Under the pieces are notes generated by a model. The model was not told the DNA's origin. It worked only from the letters and a program-made list of their open reading frames with translations, and did not search any database. Shown here piece after piece: positions 30,971 through 40,069 of a stretch of DNA of 64,000 nt (positions within the stretch are counted from its first letter, which is position 1; each line of letters opens with the position of its first letter). Source of the stretch: Amycolatopsis sacchari (lineage in GTDB: Bacteria > Actinomycetota > Actinomycetes > Mycobacteriales > Pseudonocardiaceae); the NCBI RefSeq assembly GCF_900114035.1, contig NZ_FORP01000001.1, positions 186,001 to 250,000 on the forward strand. The letters run 5' to 3'. The position numbers were made by a program, and so were the translations under genes.

Positions 30971-31108
30971 CCGGTGAGATGAATCACCGGAAGGAGTATT
31001 TATTGTTTTGTGATCCGCGCCCCGGGAAATCGGGCGGCGGCTCCCGGAATAGCCGGGGGCCCATTCGAGACGAGGAGTTCGAATAGATTTCCCGAGGAGG
31101 ACCACATC
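30971..31108 (+). promoter_or_regulatory. Structured 5' leader upstream of the NlpC/P60 gene
   Basis: A 7-bp perfect hairpin CCGGTGA (30971-30977) / TCACCGG (30984-30990) is followed by an unusually AT-rich stretch (TATTTATTGTTTTGTGAT, about 30997-31014) and further short GC hairpins up to the Shine-Dalgarno GAGGAGGA before 31109. In Actinobacteria the leaders of cell-wall hydrolase genes often carry c-di-AMP riboswitches, but I cannot match the consensus by eye. Confidence 0.3.
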
Positions 31109-31555
31109 GTGCCCACTCGATTGCGGACGCTGGCGGCCGCGACGGCGCTGAGCACCGTCGCGACCGCCGGCCTGCTGGCCCCCGCCGCCACCGCGGCCGA
31201 ACCCACGACGGGCGACCGCGTGGTGAGCGCCGCCGCCGCGCAGGCGGGCAAACCGTACGCGGCCGGCGGCTCCGGGCCGGACAGCTTCGACTGCTCCGGG
31301 CTCGCGCAGTACGCCTACCGGCAGGCCGGGATCAGCCTGCCGCGCACGGCGAGCCAGCAGCGCTCCGCGGCCCGCGGCGTGGCACAGGCCGACGCGCGCC
31401 CCGGCGACCTGATCTTCTTCAGCAACGGCGGGCGCGTGTACCACGTCGGCATCTTCGCCGGCGGCAACCGGATGTGGGCGGCGCCCGAATCCGGTGACGT
31501 GGTCAAGCTGCAGACCATCTGGACGAGTTCCTACACCGTGGGCCGCGCCTGGTGA
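31109..31555 (+). CDS. Secreted NlpC/P60 cell-wall endopeptidase
   Basis: A 148-residue protein with a Sec signal (about 1-29, ending ATAAEP) and one NlpC/P60 domain. Catalytic Cys is in DSFDCSGLAQYAY, His in YHVGIFAGG, followed by a polar third residue. The family cleaves peptidoglycan stem peptides. It has no extra binding domain and is short for the group. GTG start at 31109 preceded by GAGGAGGA. A structured leader upstream and a hairpin terminator downstream make it a single-gene unit. Confidence 0.9.
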   Translation: MPTRLRTLAAATALSTVATAGLLAPAATAAEPTTGDRVVSAAAAQAGKPYAAGGSGPDSFDCSGLAQYAYRQAGISLPRTASQQRSAARGVAQADARPGDLIFFSNGGRVYHVGIFAGGNRMWAAPESGDVVKLQTIWTSSYTVGRAW

Positions 31556-31561
31556 CGCCCG

Positions 31562-31595
31562 CGCCGGGCCTTCCCGGTGACGGGGAGGCCCGGCG
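31562..31595 (+). terminator. Hairpin terminator after the NlpC/P60 gene
   Basis: CGCCGGGCCTTCCCG (31562-31576) pairs with CGGGGAGGCCCGGCG (31581-31595), 15 bp with one wobble pair and a GTGA loop, just after the stop at 31555. Confidence 0.7.
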
Positions 31596-31732
31596 TGAAG
31601 CGCTTTCCGGCAACCCGCCGCCCACCCCGGCGGCGGCCGCCGGAAACCCGGCGTACACCTGCGGGTTGTCCGGTTCACATTCGCCCGGACAACGCACTGC
31701 GCCCGACCCGCTTCTGGCCGTAGGGTCGGTGC

Positions 31733-32887
31733 ATGAGAGTCGGTCTGCTCACCCGCGAGTTCCCGCCCGACGTCTACGGCGGAGCCGGCGTCCACGTCGA
31801 GTTCCTCGCCCGCGAACTGCGGAACCTCGTCGATCTCGACGTCCACTGCTGGGGAGCCGACCGCGAAGGCGCGCACGGGCACCGCGATCCCCACGGCTAC
31901 GCCCAGCCCGCGTTCGCGACCATGGACATCGCGGTGTCGATGGCCGACGCGCTCGCCGGGCACGACCTCGCGCACAGCCACACGTGGTACGCCAACCTCG
32001 CCGGGCACCTCGCCAAGCTCGCCCACGGCATCCCGCACGTGCTCACCGCGCATTCGCTGGAACCGCTGCGGCCGTGGAAAGCCGAGCAACTCGGTGGCGG
32101 GTACCGGGTTTCGCTGTGGATCGAGCGCACCGCGTTCGAAAGCGCCGACGCCATCATCGCGGTGAGCGAAGGAATGCGGCGCGACGTGCTGGCCACCTAT
32201 CCGGCGGTGCCACCGGAACGCGTGCACGTCGTGCACAACGGCATCGACACCAAGCTCTACCAACCCGTTTCCGGTACGGATGCCTTGCGGGCACACGGAA
32301 TCGACCCCGCGCGGCCGTACGTGTTGTTCGTCGGCCGGATCACGCGGCAGAAGGGCGTGCCGCACCTCGTCCGCGCGGCCGCCGCCCTGGAGCCGGGGGT
32401 GCAGGTGGTGCTGTGCGCCGGCGGTGCCGACACCCCTGAGCTGGACGCGGAGTTCCGCGGCCTCGTCGCAGACCTGCAGGCAAGGCGTGACGGCGTGTTC
32501 TGGATCCCGGAAATGCTGCCCCGCGAACAACTCGTGGAGCTGCTCACGTACGCCGCGGTGTTCGCGTGCCCGTCGGTATACGAGCCGCTGGGCATCGTGA
32601 ACCTGGAGGCGATGGCGTGCGGCACGGCGGTCGTCGCCAGCGACGTCGGCGGCATCCCGGAAGTCGTCGAAGACGGCGTGACCGGCCTGCTCGTGCACTA
32701 CGCCGAGGAGGACGCCGCCGGCTACGAAGCCGGCCTCGCCGCCCGGCTCAACGAGCTCGTCGGCGACCGGGAGCGGGCCGCCGAGATGGGTGCCGCGGGC
32801 AGGCGCCGGGCCGTCGAGGAGTTCGGCTGGGCTGCCATCGCCGCCCGGACGGTCGGGATCTACCAAGCGAGCGGGAGGTCTTCGTGA
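31733..32887 (+). CDS. glgM: Alpha-maltose-1-phosphate synthase / glycogen synthase family (GT4)
   Basis: A 384-residue GT-B glycosyltransferase. The N-terminal block [19 protein letters not shown] and the C-terminal donor site [20 protein letters not shown] (with the E-x7-E pattern) are typical of actinobacterial GlgA/GlgM. By comparison with mycobacterial Rv1212c it probably makes maltose-1-phosphate from ADP-glucose and glucose-1-phosphate for the GlgE glucan pathway; a plain glycogen synthase role is the alternative. The ATG at 31733 is the natural start. The stop overlaps glgC by GTGA, so supply of ADP-glucose and its use are coupled. Confidence 0.88.
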   Translation: MRVGLLTREFPPDVYGGAGVHVEFLARELRNLVDLDVHCWGADREGAHGHRDPHGYAQPAFATMDIAVSMADALAGHDLAHSHTWYANLAGHLAKLAHGIPHVLTAHSLEPLRPWKAEQLGGGYRVSLWIERTAFESADAIIAVSEGMRRDVLATYPAVPPERVHVVHNGIDTKLYQPVSGTDALRAHGIDPARPYVLFVGRITRQKGVPHLVRAAAALEPGVQVVLCAGGADTPELDAEFRGLVADLQARRDGVFWIPEMLPREQLVELLTYAAVFACPSVYEPLGIVNLEAMACGTAVVASDVGGIPEVVEDGVTGLLVHYAEEDAAGYEAGLAARLNELVGDRERAAEMGAAGRRRAVEEFGWAAIAARTVGIYQASGRSS

Positions 32888-34104
32888 ACGACGTGTCAGA
32901 CGTGCTGGGCATCGTCCTCGCCGGCGGGGAGGGCAAGCGGCTGATGCCGCTCACGGCGGACCGCGCCAAGCCGGCCGTCCCGTTCGGCGGGGTGCACCGG
33001 CTCATCGACTTCGTGCTGTCGAACCTCGTGCACGGCGGGGTGCGGCGGATCTGCGTGCTGACGCAGTACAAGTCGCACTCGCTCGACCGGCACATCAGCA
33101 CCACGTGGCGGCTGTCGTCGCTGACCGGGGAGTACGTCACGCCGGTACCCGCGCAGCAGCGGCTGGGGCCGCACTGGTTCCAGGGCAGCGCGGACGCCAT
33201 CCACCAGAGCCTCAACCTGGTCTACGACGAGTGCCCGGCCTACATCGCGGTCTTCGGCGCGGACAACATCTACCGGATGGACCCGCGGCAGATGCTCGAC
33301 GCCCACCTCAAGTCCGGCGCGGGCGTGACGGTCGCGGGCATCCGGGTGCGGCGGCAGGAGGCGAGCGCGTTCGGCGTCATCGACACGACCGACGGCACGC
33401 ACATCGACGCGTTCCTGGAGAAGCCGGCCGATCCGCCGGGCCTGCCGGACTCGCCGGACGAGACGTACGTGTCCATGGGCAACTACGTGTTCACCACGCA
33501 GGCGCTCATCGACGCGCTCAAGGCGGACGCGGGGAACCCGGAGTCCAAGCACGACATGGGGCGCGACATCATCCCGGCGTTCGTGGCGCAGGGGGACGCG
33601 GCCGTGTACGACTTCAGCACCAACGAGGTGCCGGGTGAGACGGAGCGTGACCACGGGTACTGGCGCGACGTCGGCACGATCGACAACTACTTCGAGGCGC
33701 ACTGCGACCTGATCTCGACGCACCCGATCTTCAACCTCTACAACCGGAAGTGGCCCATCCTGGCGCACCCGGCGCAGCGCGCCGCGGCGAAGTTCGTCGA
33801 GGGCGGGACGGCCAACCAGTCCATCGTGAGCAACGGCTGCATCATCTCGGGCGCGCAGGTGGTCGAGTCGGTGCTGTCGCCGGACGTCGTGGTGGAAAAC
33901 GGGGCGGTGGTGCAGGGTTCGGTGCTGCTGGACGGCGTGCGCGTCGGCTCGGGGGCGGTCGTGCGGCGGGCGATCCTGGACAAGAACGTCGTCGTGCCGC
34001 CGGGCGCGCACATCGGGGTGGACCTCGAGCGGGACCGGCAGCACTACCACGTCAGCCCCGGCGGGATCGTGGTGCTCGGCAAGGGGGCGACGGCGCTCAC
34101 CTAG
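32884..34104 (+). CDS. glgC: Glucose-1-phosphate adenylyltransferase
   Basis: A 406-residue ADP-glucose pyrophosphorylase. The nucleotide-binding signature ([20 protein letters not shown]) and the substrate loop (RPVPFGG-like segment) lie in the N-terminal catalytic domain; a left-handed beta-helix with hexapeptide repeats ([20 protein letters not shown], then VLLDGVRVG) forms the C-terminus. It converts glucose-1-phosphate and ATP to ADP-glucose, the donor used by the enzyme encoded just upstream. GTG start at 32884 overlaps the glgM stop. Confidence 0.95.
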   Translation: MNDVSDVLGIVLAGGEGKRLMPLTADRAKPAVPFGGVHRLIDFVLSNLVHGGVRRICVLTQYKSHSLDRHISTTWRLSSLTGEYVTPVPAQQRLGPHWFQGSADAIHQSLNLVYDECPAYIAVFGADNIYRMDPRQMLDAHLKSGAGVTVAGIRVRRQEASAFGVIDTTDGTHIDAFLEKPADPPGLPDSPDETYVSMGNYVFTTQALIDALKADAGNPESKHDMGRDIIPAFVAQGDAAVYDFSTNEVPGETERDHGYWRDVGTIDNYFEAHCDLISTHPIFNLYNRKWPILAHPAQRAAAKFVEGGTANQSIVSNGCIISGAQVVESVLSPDVVVENGAVVQGSVLLDGVRVGSGAVVRRAILDKNVVVPPGAHIGVDLERDRQHYHVSPGGIVVLGKGATALT

Positions 34105-34216
34105 CTCGACCGGGGTCACTCGATCCAGTGGTTGAACGGCGGCGGGCGTCGCTGTCGGATCGGGCTGGGTACGCCTCTGGGGGACCCGGGGAGGGGCTCC
34201 GGGCGAACGAGGGGCG

Positions 34217-36421
34217 GTGACGGCCGGTATGGCGGGTTGGGGTCTGGACGGCGGCGCGTGGGGCCTGGTGGCACTCGTGGGACTCGCCGGCCTGCTGGGA
34301 CTGCTGCGGCTGCTTGCTCCCCGGGAGCCGGACAACCCCCTGGAGCGCTACCCGGAGGTGAATCAGCCGCCCGTCCCGTTCACCGACATGACGCCGACGC
34401 CGCCCGTGCTGCCCGCGCTCGGGGGGATGGCCGGCGCTCCGGGTGGGCCTGGGGCCGTGGGGGCGGCCGGGGCGCCGGGTGCTATCGGGACGCCGGGTGC
34501 TTTGGGGAGTGCCGGAGCGGCGGGTGCTGCGGCGCCGGGGATGGAGGCGCGGCCCGAGCCGGTGGGCGGTTCTGCGCTCCCGGGTGCGGAGGCCCGGCCG
34601 GAGCCCGTGAGCTGGGGGAGCGCGGTCCCTGGCGGTGGGGTGCCTGAGTGGGAGCGGCCAGGCGCTGCGGTGCCGGACTCGCATGAGGAGGATGCCTGGG
34701 GTTCGGTTGCGGAGTCGCCGGGCTGGGGTTCACCGCAGGATGGAGGCTACCGCCCCGAACAGACCGAGCCGGGCGAGCCACACCCGCTTTCGGGCGGCGC
34801 GGCCTCGTGGGGCGGCTGGACGGGTTCCGGATTGGGGGAGCCGGAGGTCGAGGTCCCGGCGGCGCGACAGGAGTCGGACTGGCCGGGCTCCGTCCCGCCG
34901 AGCCGGAAGGAACCCGAGCGCGAAACGGCGAGCGTGGGGGCGGCCCGGGCGTGGGCCGAGGACGATCCGCAGTTCACGGTGCCCCACGTGCAGCACCACG
35001 CCCGCGTCGAGTTGCTGCGCGAGGACGCGGTGCCGGAAGGCAGCACCACCCCGGCGGAAGGTGTGTTCGCCGGTCAGGTGCTGCCCGCGACCGCCGTCGA
35101 CACCCGCGCCGAGACGCCGGTGACCGATCGCCCGGGCCGCCACCGCCTCCTCGAAGATGACGACGATTTCCCGGTGGAAGCACCGTCCGCGCCCCAGGGG
35201 CTCAGCCCGTGGACCGGTGACAGCGGCCAGTCGCTTCCGGCAGCCTCCGGTTCTCGCGACGGTGAATGGGATCGTGACCCGGGGAGGCATGCTGCGGGTA
35301 GCGGAAACGGGCGGACTCAGCCCACCGCCCCGTACGACTTCGAGACGGCGGGGGAGCAGCCCGCGGAGCTCTTCGACAAGACGGCCGAGTGGGAGTCGTC
35401 CAGCCCCGCGGCCGAGGAGCAGGCCGCTGCGGGTGTGGATCATGGGGCGCCCTCCGGGGCGGAGGCACCCCGGGAGCAGTCAGGTGACCAGGCTGCGGCG
35501 TCTGAAGGGGGCTGGGAGCCGTTTGGCGCGACCTCGGAGGTGGGGCCGGAGGCCTCTCGGGCAGAGTCAGGTGGCCAGGTTGTGGCTCCTGAGGCGGGTT
35601 GGGAGCCGTTCGGCGCTTCCTCGGGGGCCGAGATGGAGGCCTCTCGGGCAGAGTCGGGCGGCCAGGTTGTGGCTCCTGAGGCGGGTTGGGAGCCGTTTGG
35701 TGCCCCCTCCGGGGCGGGTCCGGAGGCGACGCAGCCAGAGTCAGGTGGCCAGGTTTCGGCGGCTCCTGAGTCGGGCTGGCAGCAGCCGGAGGCGACTCAG
35801 CCACAGTCGGTCGGCCAGCCTGTGGCGGCTCCTCAGCCGGGTTGGGAGCCATCCGGCGCCCCCTCCAGGACCGAGGCCGCTCAGCGGCAGTCAGGCGGCC
35901 AGGCTGCGGAACCGGTGAGCCCGCAGCACCAGCCCGCCGCGCCCGCCGAGGTGGCGGTGACTCGGGAACCCGCAGGCCAGGCCGCGGGAGCGCCGGGCTC
36001 TCAGGCCGCTTGGGAACACCCCGCTACGGCTGAGCACGCCCCGGACCCCGCCCGGGCGCACTCAGCAGGCCACCCCACCCCTGCCGAGACGGCGAACCCG
36101 CAGCAGCATCCGAACCAGCCGACCGCACAATCCGAGGCCCACGCGACCCGCGAGCACCCCGAAGCCCCGGCGAACCCCCAACCCACCCAGCAGCACCCCG
36201 CCCCACCGGCGGGCGCCGCAGGAACCACCCAGCAGCACCCCGCCCCACCGGCGGGCGCCCCAGACACCCCGCCCCACCACTCCGACCCCCGTTCGGAGCA
36301 ACCACCGATGCCCCACCCGGACCAGACCCGCCAACCCCACCGCGAGGAGCGCGCCTACGCCGGGCCCGAACCGCGGCGGGGGGTGATCGACCGGCTCCGG
36401 GGGTTGCTGCGGCGGCGGTGA
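34217..36421 (+). CDS. Large Pro/Gln/Glu-rich membrane-anchored protein with 29-residue repeats
   Basis: A 734-residue protein with one N-terminal hydrophobic segment (about 12-33, WGLVALVGLAGLLGLLRLLA), a long low-complexity region rich in P, G, A, E and Q, and a short basic end (DRLRGLLRRR) that may sit at the membrane. Residues about 415-565 contain five to six degenerate copies of a 29-residue unit with the core GGQVVAPEAGWEPFGA (87-bp DNA period). Near 36183-36259 a 35-bp sequence is repeated with a 42-bp period (QQHPAPPAGA). No enzyme domain seen and no family recognised; perhaps a surface or cell-envelope spacer. The reading frame shows no break. Confidence 0.6.
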   Translation: MTAGMAGWGLDGGAWGLVALVGLAGLLGLLRLLAPREPDNPLERYPEVNQPPVPFTDMTPTPPVLPALGGMAGAPGGPGAVGAAGAPGAIGTPGALGSAGAAGAAAPGMEARPEPVGGSALPGAEARPEPVSWGSAVPGGGVPEWERPGAAVPDSHEEDAWGSVAESPGWGSPQDGGYRPEQTEPGEPHPLSGGAASWGGWTGSGLGEPEVEVPAARQESDWPGSVPPSRKEPERETASVGAARAWAEDDPQFTVPHVQHHARVELLREDAVPEGSTTPAEGVFAGQVLPATAVDTRAETPVTDRPGRHRLLEDDDDFPVEAPSAPQGLSPWTGDSGQSLPAASGSRDGEWDRDPGRHAAGSGNGRTQPTAPYDFETAGEQPAELFDKTAEWESSSPAAEEQAAAGVDHGAPSGAEAPREQSGDQAAASEGGWEPFGATSEVGPEASRAESGGQVVAPEAGWEPFGASSGAEMEASRAESGGQVVAPEAGWEPFGAPSGAGPEATQPESGGQVSAAPESGWQQPEATQPQSVGQPVAAPQPGWEPSGAPSRTEAAQRQSGGQAAEPVSPQHQPAAPAEVAVTREPAGQAAGAPGSQAAWEHPATAEHAPDPARAHSAGHPTPAETANPQQHPNQPTAQSEAHATREHPEAPANPQPTQQHPAPPAGAAGTTQQHPAPPAGAPDTPPHHSDPRSEQPPMPHPDQTRQPHREERAYAGPEPRRGVIDRLRGLLRRR
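35460..35910 (+). repeat. Degenerate 87-bp tandem repeats inside the 734-residue protein
   Basis: GGCCTCTCGGGCAGAGTC occurs at 35551 and again at 35638, exactly 87 bp apart, and more diverged copies flank them. The period is a multiple of three and keeps the frame, giving 29-residue protein repeats that contain a GWEPFGA box. Confidence 0.8.
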
Positions 36422-37783
36422 TCAGTACGCGCGGGTGTCGTTGCGCTGCCAGTTCCAGATGACGCTCAGCTTCGCCTCCTGGGCGAGCACCCCGACGAGC
36501 ATCCGCAGCTGGCACTCGGGCAGGGGCAGGCAGTCGGTGCGCTCGGGCACGGTGAAAGCGCCGTCCCGGGAGAAGACCTTCAGCAGGTCCGTCGCGGTGC
36601 GGATACCGAAGCGCCGCAACGCGATCCGCGCCGCGGGCCCGGCCAGCGGCTCCGAATCGTGCCGGACGGCTTGTGCGCGCTGCGCCTGCTTGAGGTCCTC
36701 GCGCTCCGCCGCGTCGAGGTGCATCAGCAGGAACGCCTGGTCCAGCCAGTCGATCACCCGCCCCGGCGGCACCTTCGTGTGCAGGATGACGTCGACCAGG
36801 TTCATGCTCGTCAGGTTCTGCATGTCCTCGACACCCTCCTCCAGCAACCGCGCCTCGTACCACAGGCTCAGCCCGTCCAGCTGGTCCAGCGGGTACTGCG
36901 GCTTCAGCGGCTGCATCACCGTGCCGAACACCTTCGCCGTCACGCGCTGGATCAGCTGCAGCCCCGCCAGCGGGAAGAACCCGATCACGAACGCCAGCGC
37001 CAGCTCCGCCGACACCGCGGACGCCCCCATCCCGCGCACCACCTGGTGCACCACGGCCACGACCAGCAGCACCAGCACGATCCGCTGCACCGCCGACGTG
37101 TACGCGCTCGGCCGCAGGTCCGTCTGGAAGAACCGCCGCACCAGCATGCCCGTCACGAACGCGTAGGCCCCGATGAACCCGTACTTCAGCACGTCCCACA
37201 CCAGCCCCGGCGAGGTGAGGAAACCCGTGTCCCACAACACCGCGGACCAGCCGGCCGCCAGGACCGTGGTGAGCAGGAAGACCGGGAACAGCGACTCCGC
37301 GCTCACCACCGGCTCGTCCGCGGACCGCCCGCTGCGCAGCCGCCCGTAGTAGGCCTCGAACTTCTCGCGGTAGATCTCGTCCCGCGGGTGTGGCCCCGCC
37401 GCCCACGCCACGTGGTACGACGAGTTCTCGGCGGGCTCCGGCAGGTGCTCCGGCCGGTCCCAGCCCAGCCGGTGCAACGTCAGCACGTACTCCCGCCACA
37501 CCGCCTGCGCCCGCACGTACAGGAACCGCACGTACAACCAGCCCGGCAGGAACGACAGGCACCACAGCACGAACAGCTTGAGCGCGCCCGGCCCCCACTC
37601 CGCGGTCCGCGGCCAGCTGCGGTGCGCCAGGAACCCGGCCACCACCACGGCGGCCGCCGCGGTGAGGACGATCAGGGCGTTGAGCCACACCGCCACCACC
37701 TTCCGCCGCAGCCACTGCTGCAGGTGCGGCGCCCGCAACGCCGCCAGGAACCCGCGCCCCGTCACCGCTGTCGCCGTGCTCAT
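36422..37783 (-). CDS. Polytopic membrane protein of unknown function
   Basis: A 453-residue protein with about six membrane segments in its first 300 residues (for example WLNALIVLTAAAAVVVAGFL, LFVLWCLSFLPGWLYVRFLY, IVLVLLVVAVVHQVV) and a soluble C-terminal domain rich in leucines and charged residues. The helical-hairpin-like stretch about 385-420 ([20 protein letters not shown]) resembles a small DNA- or protein-binding module. Family not recognised. I chose the ATG at 37783 for its GGGGAGAG ribosome site. Its stop shares the palindrome TGATCA (36419-36424) with the convergent gene. Confidence 0.65.
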   Translation of the reverse strand: MSTATAVTGRGFLAALRAPHLQQWLRRKVVAVWLNALIVLTAAAAVVVAGFLAHRSWPRTAEWGPGALKLFVLWCLSFLPGWLYVRFLYVRAQAVWREYVLTLHRLGWDRPEHLPEPAENSSYHVAWAAGPHPRDEIYREKFEAYYGRLRSGRSADEPVVSAESLFPVFLLTTVLAAGWSAVLWDTGFLTSPGLVWDVLKYGFIGAYAFVTGMLVRRFFQTDLRPSAYTSAVQRIVLVLLVVAVVHQVVRGMGASAVSAELALAFVIGFFPLAGLQLIQRVTAKVFGTVMQPLKPQYPLDQLDGLSLWYEARLLEEGVEDMQNLTSMNLVDVILHTKVPPGRVIDWLDQAFLLMHLDAAEREDLKQAQRAQAVRHDSEPLAGPAARIALRRFGIRTATDLLKVFSRDGAFTVPERTDCLPLPECQLRMLVGVLAQEAKLSVIWNWQRNDTRAY

Positions 37784-37937
37784 CGGACTCTCCCCTCTGC
37801 CGGACACCGGGGAAATCGCCGCTCGCGCAGCGTCGTGACACCGTCACCCAACCGGACCAGCACCCGCGTTTGTACGTCCCTTGTATCCCGGCCCGTCACG
37901 CTGACCGCACAGCCGAGGAGACATCAGGGAGGACCCC

Positions 37938-38696
37938 ATGAAGATCCTGCGACGCGTCGCGGGCGCGGTCGGCATCGCCGCGACCGCCGTCCTGCTGGGC
38001 ACCGCGCCCGCCATGGCCGCCACCGGCACCGTCCACACCGACTCCGGCGCCCCGCTGACCGTGCGCTCGTCGCCCAGCACCAGCGCGGGCGCGGTGGGCA
38101 CCATCGCCGAGGGCAAGTCGGTGACGATCGACTGCCAGACCAACGGCGACACGGTCAGCGGCAAGTACGGCACCACCGACATCTGGGACCACGTGCCCGC
38201 CAGCGGCGGCTACATCAGCGACGCCTACGTCTACACCGGCTCCGACGGCCGCGTGGCACCCGACTGCTCGGGCACCACGCAGACGTGCTCGGGATCGGGC
38301 CTGGGCAACCCGAACACCTGCGCGCAGGCGGTGGCCAAGGCGAAGTCCCGCGTCCACACCGACTACGACTCCTCCTACGACGGCTGGTGCGACCGCATCA
38401 ACGCGCAGAACTACGGCTGGAGCGCGAGCGGCTCCAACACCGCGTACATCCACTGGACGCAGATCCCGGCCTCGTACAAGCACCCCGGCGACACCGAGGT
38501 GCCCGCCGGCGGCCTCGCCTACTTCAGCAACGGCGGCGCCGGCCACACGATGATCTCCATCGGCAACGGGCAGTTCCTGTCCAACGACATCCACGGCGCC
38601 GGGACCTACACGCAGACGACCATCGCCGAGATCAAGCAGAAGTGGGGCCAGACCTACCTCGGCTGGGCCCAGCCCTGGTTCAAGATCAACCACTGA
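37938..38696 (+). CDS. Secreted SH3 plus NlpC/P60-like (CHAP-type) hydrolase
   Basis: A 252-residue secreted protein: signal peptide about 1-28 (ending APAMAA), a bacterial SH3 domain about 29-95 (LTVRSSPSTSAGAVGTIAEG), and a cysteine-protease-like domain about 110-250. Candidate catalytic Cys is in SSYDGWCDRIN and His in GGAGHTMISIG, in the order used by CHAP/NlpC proteins. It probably cuts peptidoglycan peptides or crosslinks. ATG at 37938 preceded by GGGAGGA. A hairpin lies between it and the convergent glycosyltransferase gene. Confidence 0.8.
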   Translation: MKILRRVAGAVGIAATAVLLGTAPAMAATGTVHTDSGAPLTVRSSPSTSAGAVGTIAEGKSVTIDCQTNGDTVSGKYGTTDIWDHVPASGGYISDAYVYTGSDGRVAPDCSGTTQTCSGSGLGNPNTCAQAVAKAKSRVHTDYDSSYDGWCDRINAQNYGWSASGSNTAYIHWTQIPASYKHPGDTEVPAGGLAYFSNGGAGHTMISIGNGQFLSNDIHGAGTYTQTTIAEIKQKWGQTYLGWAQPWFKINH

Positions 38697-38709
38697 CGGC
38701 GGAACCCGG

Positions 38710-38738
38710 CCCCCGGTCACGGAAACCGTGCCCGGGGG
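38710..38738. terminator. Bidirectional hairpin terminator
   Basis: CCCCCGG-T-CACGG (38710-38722) pairs with CCGTG-C-CCGGGGG (38726-38738), loop AAA. It ends one base before the stop codon of the minus-strand glycosyltransferase gene and follows the plus-strand hydrolase, so it can serve both. Confidence 0.65.
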
Positions 38739-39872
38739 TCACCGCACGAGATCGATCACCCGCTCGGCGATCTCGACCGGCGACGGCAGCGCGGCGATCT
38801 CCGCCCGCACCTCCTGCGCACGGCGACGGAGGTCGCCGTCCTCGCTCAGCCGCGTGAGGAGTTCGGCGTCCAGGTCCCCCTCGGCAGCGGACAAGCCCGC
38901 CCCGCCGTCCCGCACGGCGGCGGCGTTGAGGTACCGGTCGGACCCGCTGGGGAGCACCAGCTGGGGGACACCGGCGACGAGGGCCCCCAGTGTCGTCCCG
39001 GCGCCGCCGTGGTGCACGAGGGCGGTGCTGGTGCGCAGCAGCGCGTCGAGCGGTATCCACCCGGCCAGCCGCACGTTGTCGGGCACGGGGCCGAGGCCGC
39101 TGGTGTCGGCGTCCCCGAGTGCGACGACGAACTCGGCGTCCACCTGGTCGGCCACCGAAAGCAGCCGCGCGACCGGACCGAGCCCGGTCAGGCCCGTGGC
39201 GACGGTGCCGAGCGTGACGGCGACCCGGGGGCGGCCGGTGGCGGGACCGGTCCGCACCAGGTCGTCCGTCAGCACCGCGCCCCGGTTGTACGGCACGTAG
39301 CGCATGCTCCAGCCCTCGACCGCCGGGACGAGGCTGGGCGGCGCGACGTCGATGGCGGCCTGGTACTCCGGCACGGCCGTGACGTCGAGCCGCCGCATCA
39401 CCTCCGTCATGTGCGAGACGATCAGCTTCCCCATCCCGGCGGCGCGCAGGAAGCCGAACCCGTGTCGCACGAGGGGGATGCCGAACCTGCCCGCGGCGGC
39501 GAACGCGGCCGCCTCCGTGGCGCTCTGCACGATGACGTCCGGCCGCCACTGCTCGACGGTGCTCGTGGTCCCGTCGGTGAGTCGCGTGGACATGTCCGCC
39601 AGCATCGGCACGACCGCGGCCAGGTCGGTGTTCTCCCGCGTGATCAGCTTGACGAGTTCCGGGTCGCTGCGGAACCGCTCGCTCATCAGCGCGGCGAAGT
39701 CCCGGCCGGGGAAGACGTCCGCCACCGGCAGCCCCGCCTCGGCCGCGGCCCGCGCCGCCGCTCCGGTGGTGGCCACGAGCACCTCGTGTCCCGTGATCCG
39801 CAGTGCCCAGGCCAGCGGCACCGTGGGGAACAGGTGACCGATGCCCGGTGTGACGACGAACAGAACGCGCAT
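38739..39872 (-). CDS. Macrolide-type glycosyltransferase (GT1 family)
   Basis: A 377-residue GT-B enzyme. The N-terminal acceptor domain starts MRVLFVVTPGIGHLFPTVPLAWAL, as in natural-product glycosyltransferases, and the C-terminal donor site has LVHHGGAGTTLGALVAGVPQ, close to the GT1 nucleotide-sugar motif. These enzymes glycosylate small aglycones, sometimes for self-protection against macrolides. No biosynthetic partners lie nearby, so a detoxifying role is possible. The ATG at 39872 follows CAGGAGT. It is divergent from a tetR gene, and a half-site like the downstream operator lies between them, so joint control is likely. Confidence 0.85.
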   Translation of the reverse strand: MRVLFVVTPGIGHLFPTVPLAWALRITGHEVLVATTGAAARAAAEAGLPVADVFPGRDFAALMSERFRSDPELVKLITRENTDLAAVVPMLADMSTRLTDGTTSTVEQWRPDVIVQSATEAAAFAAAGRFGIPLVRHGFGFLRAAGMGKLIVSHMTEVMRRLDVTAVPEYQAAIDVAPPSLVPAVEGWSMRYVPYNRGAVLTDDLVRTGPATGRPRVAVTLGTVATGLTGLGPVARLLSVADQVDAEFVVALGDADTSGLGPVPDNVRLAGWIPLDALLRTSTALVHHGGAGTTLGALVAGVPQLVLPSGSDRYLNAAAVRDGGAGLSAAEGDLDAELLTRLSEDGDLRRRAQEVRAEIAALPSPVEIAERVIDLVR

Positions 39873-40009
39873 GAACGGACTCCTGGAGGAGGACGGAGGA
39901 CGGCTTCCCGCGACCAAGCCGAGCACGGTTCCGCCGGCGCCGGGGGCCGGATCCGGTCGCCGGGGCCGCTCATCGCCCCAGGTCTGCCCCAAAGCGCAGC
40001 ACGCCGAAG

Positions 40010-40029
40010 TGAACAGCCTGTCCGCTACC
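40010..40029. promoter_or_regulatory. Probable TetR operator upstream of tetR and the glycosyltransferase gene
   Basis: TGAACAGCCTGTCCGCTACC resembles the right arm of the perfect palindrome at 40693-40712 (14 of 20 bases). It lies 41 bp before the tetR start and about 137 bp before the glycosyltransferase start, suggesting autoregulation and divergent control. Confidence 0.45.
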
Positions 40030-40069
40030 CTGGGGAGAGCAGGACGACGATCACCGGAAGGGTGTGGCC

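Noticed and set aside
30971-31108. Definite c-di-AMP riboswitch
   Set aside because: The position fits, but the conserved bases of the known class could not be matched by eye, so only a structured leader is claimed.
35460-35910. CRISPR-like array
   Set aside because: The repeats are direct, in frame with a protein, have no unrelated spacers and keep an 87-bp coding period. They are protein repeats.
38739-39872. Part of an antibiotic biosynthetic cluster based on the macrolide-type glycosyltransferase
   Set aside because: No polyketide, peptide or sugar biosynthesis genes lie nearby. The neighbours are a TetR regulator and an aldehyde dehydrogenase, so a stand-alone detoxification role is more likely.
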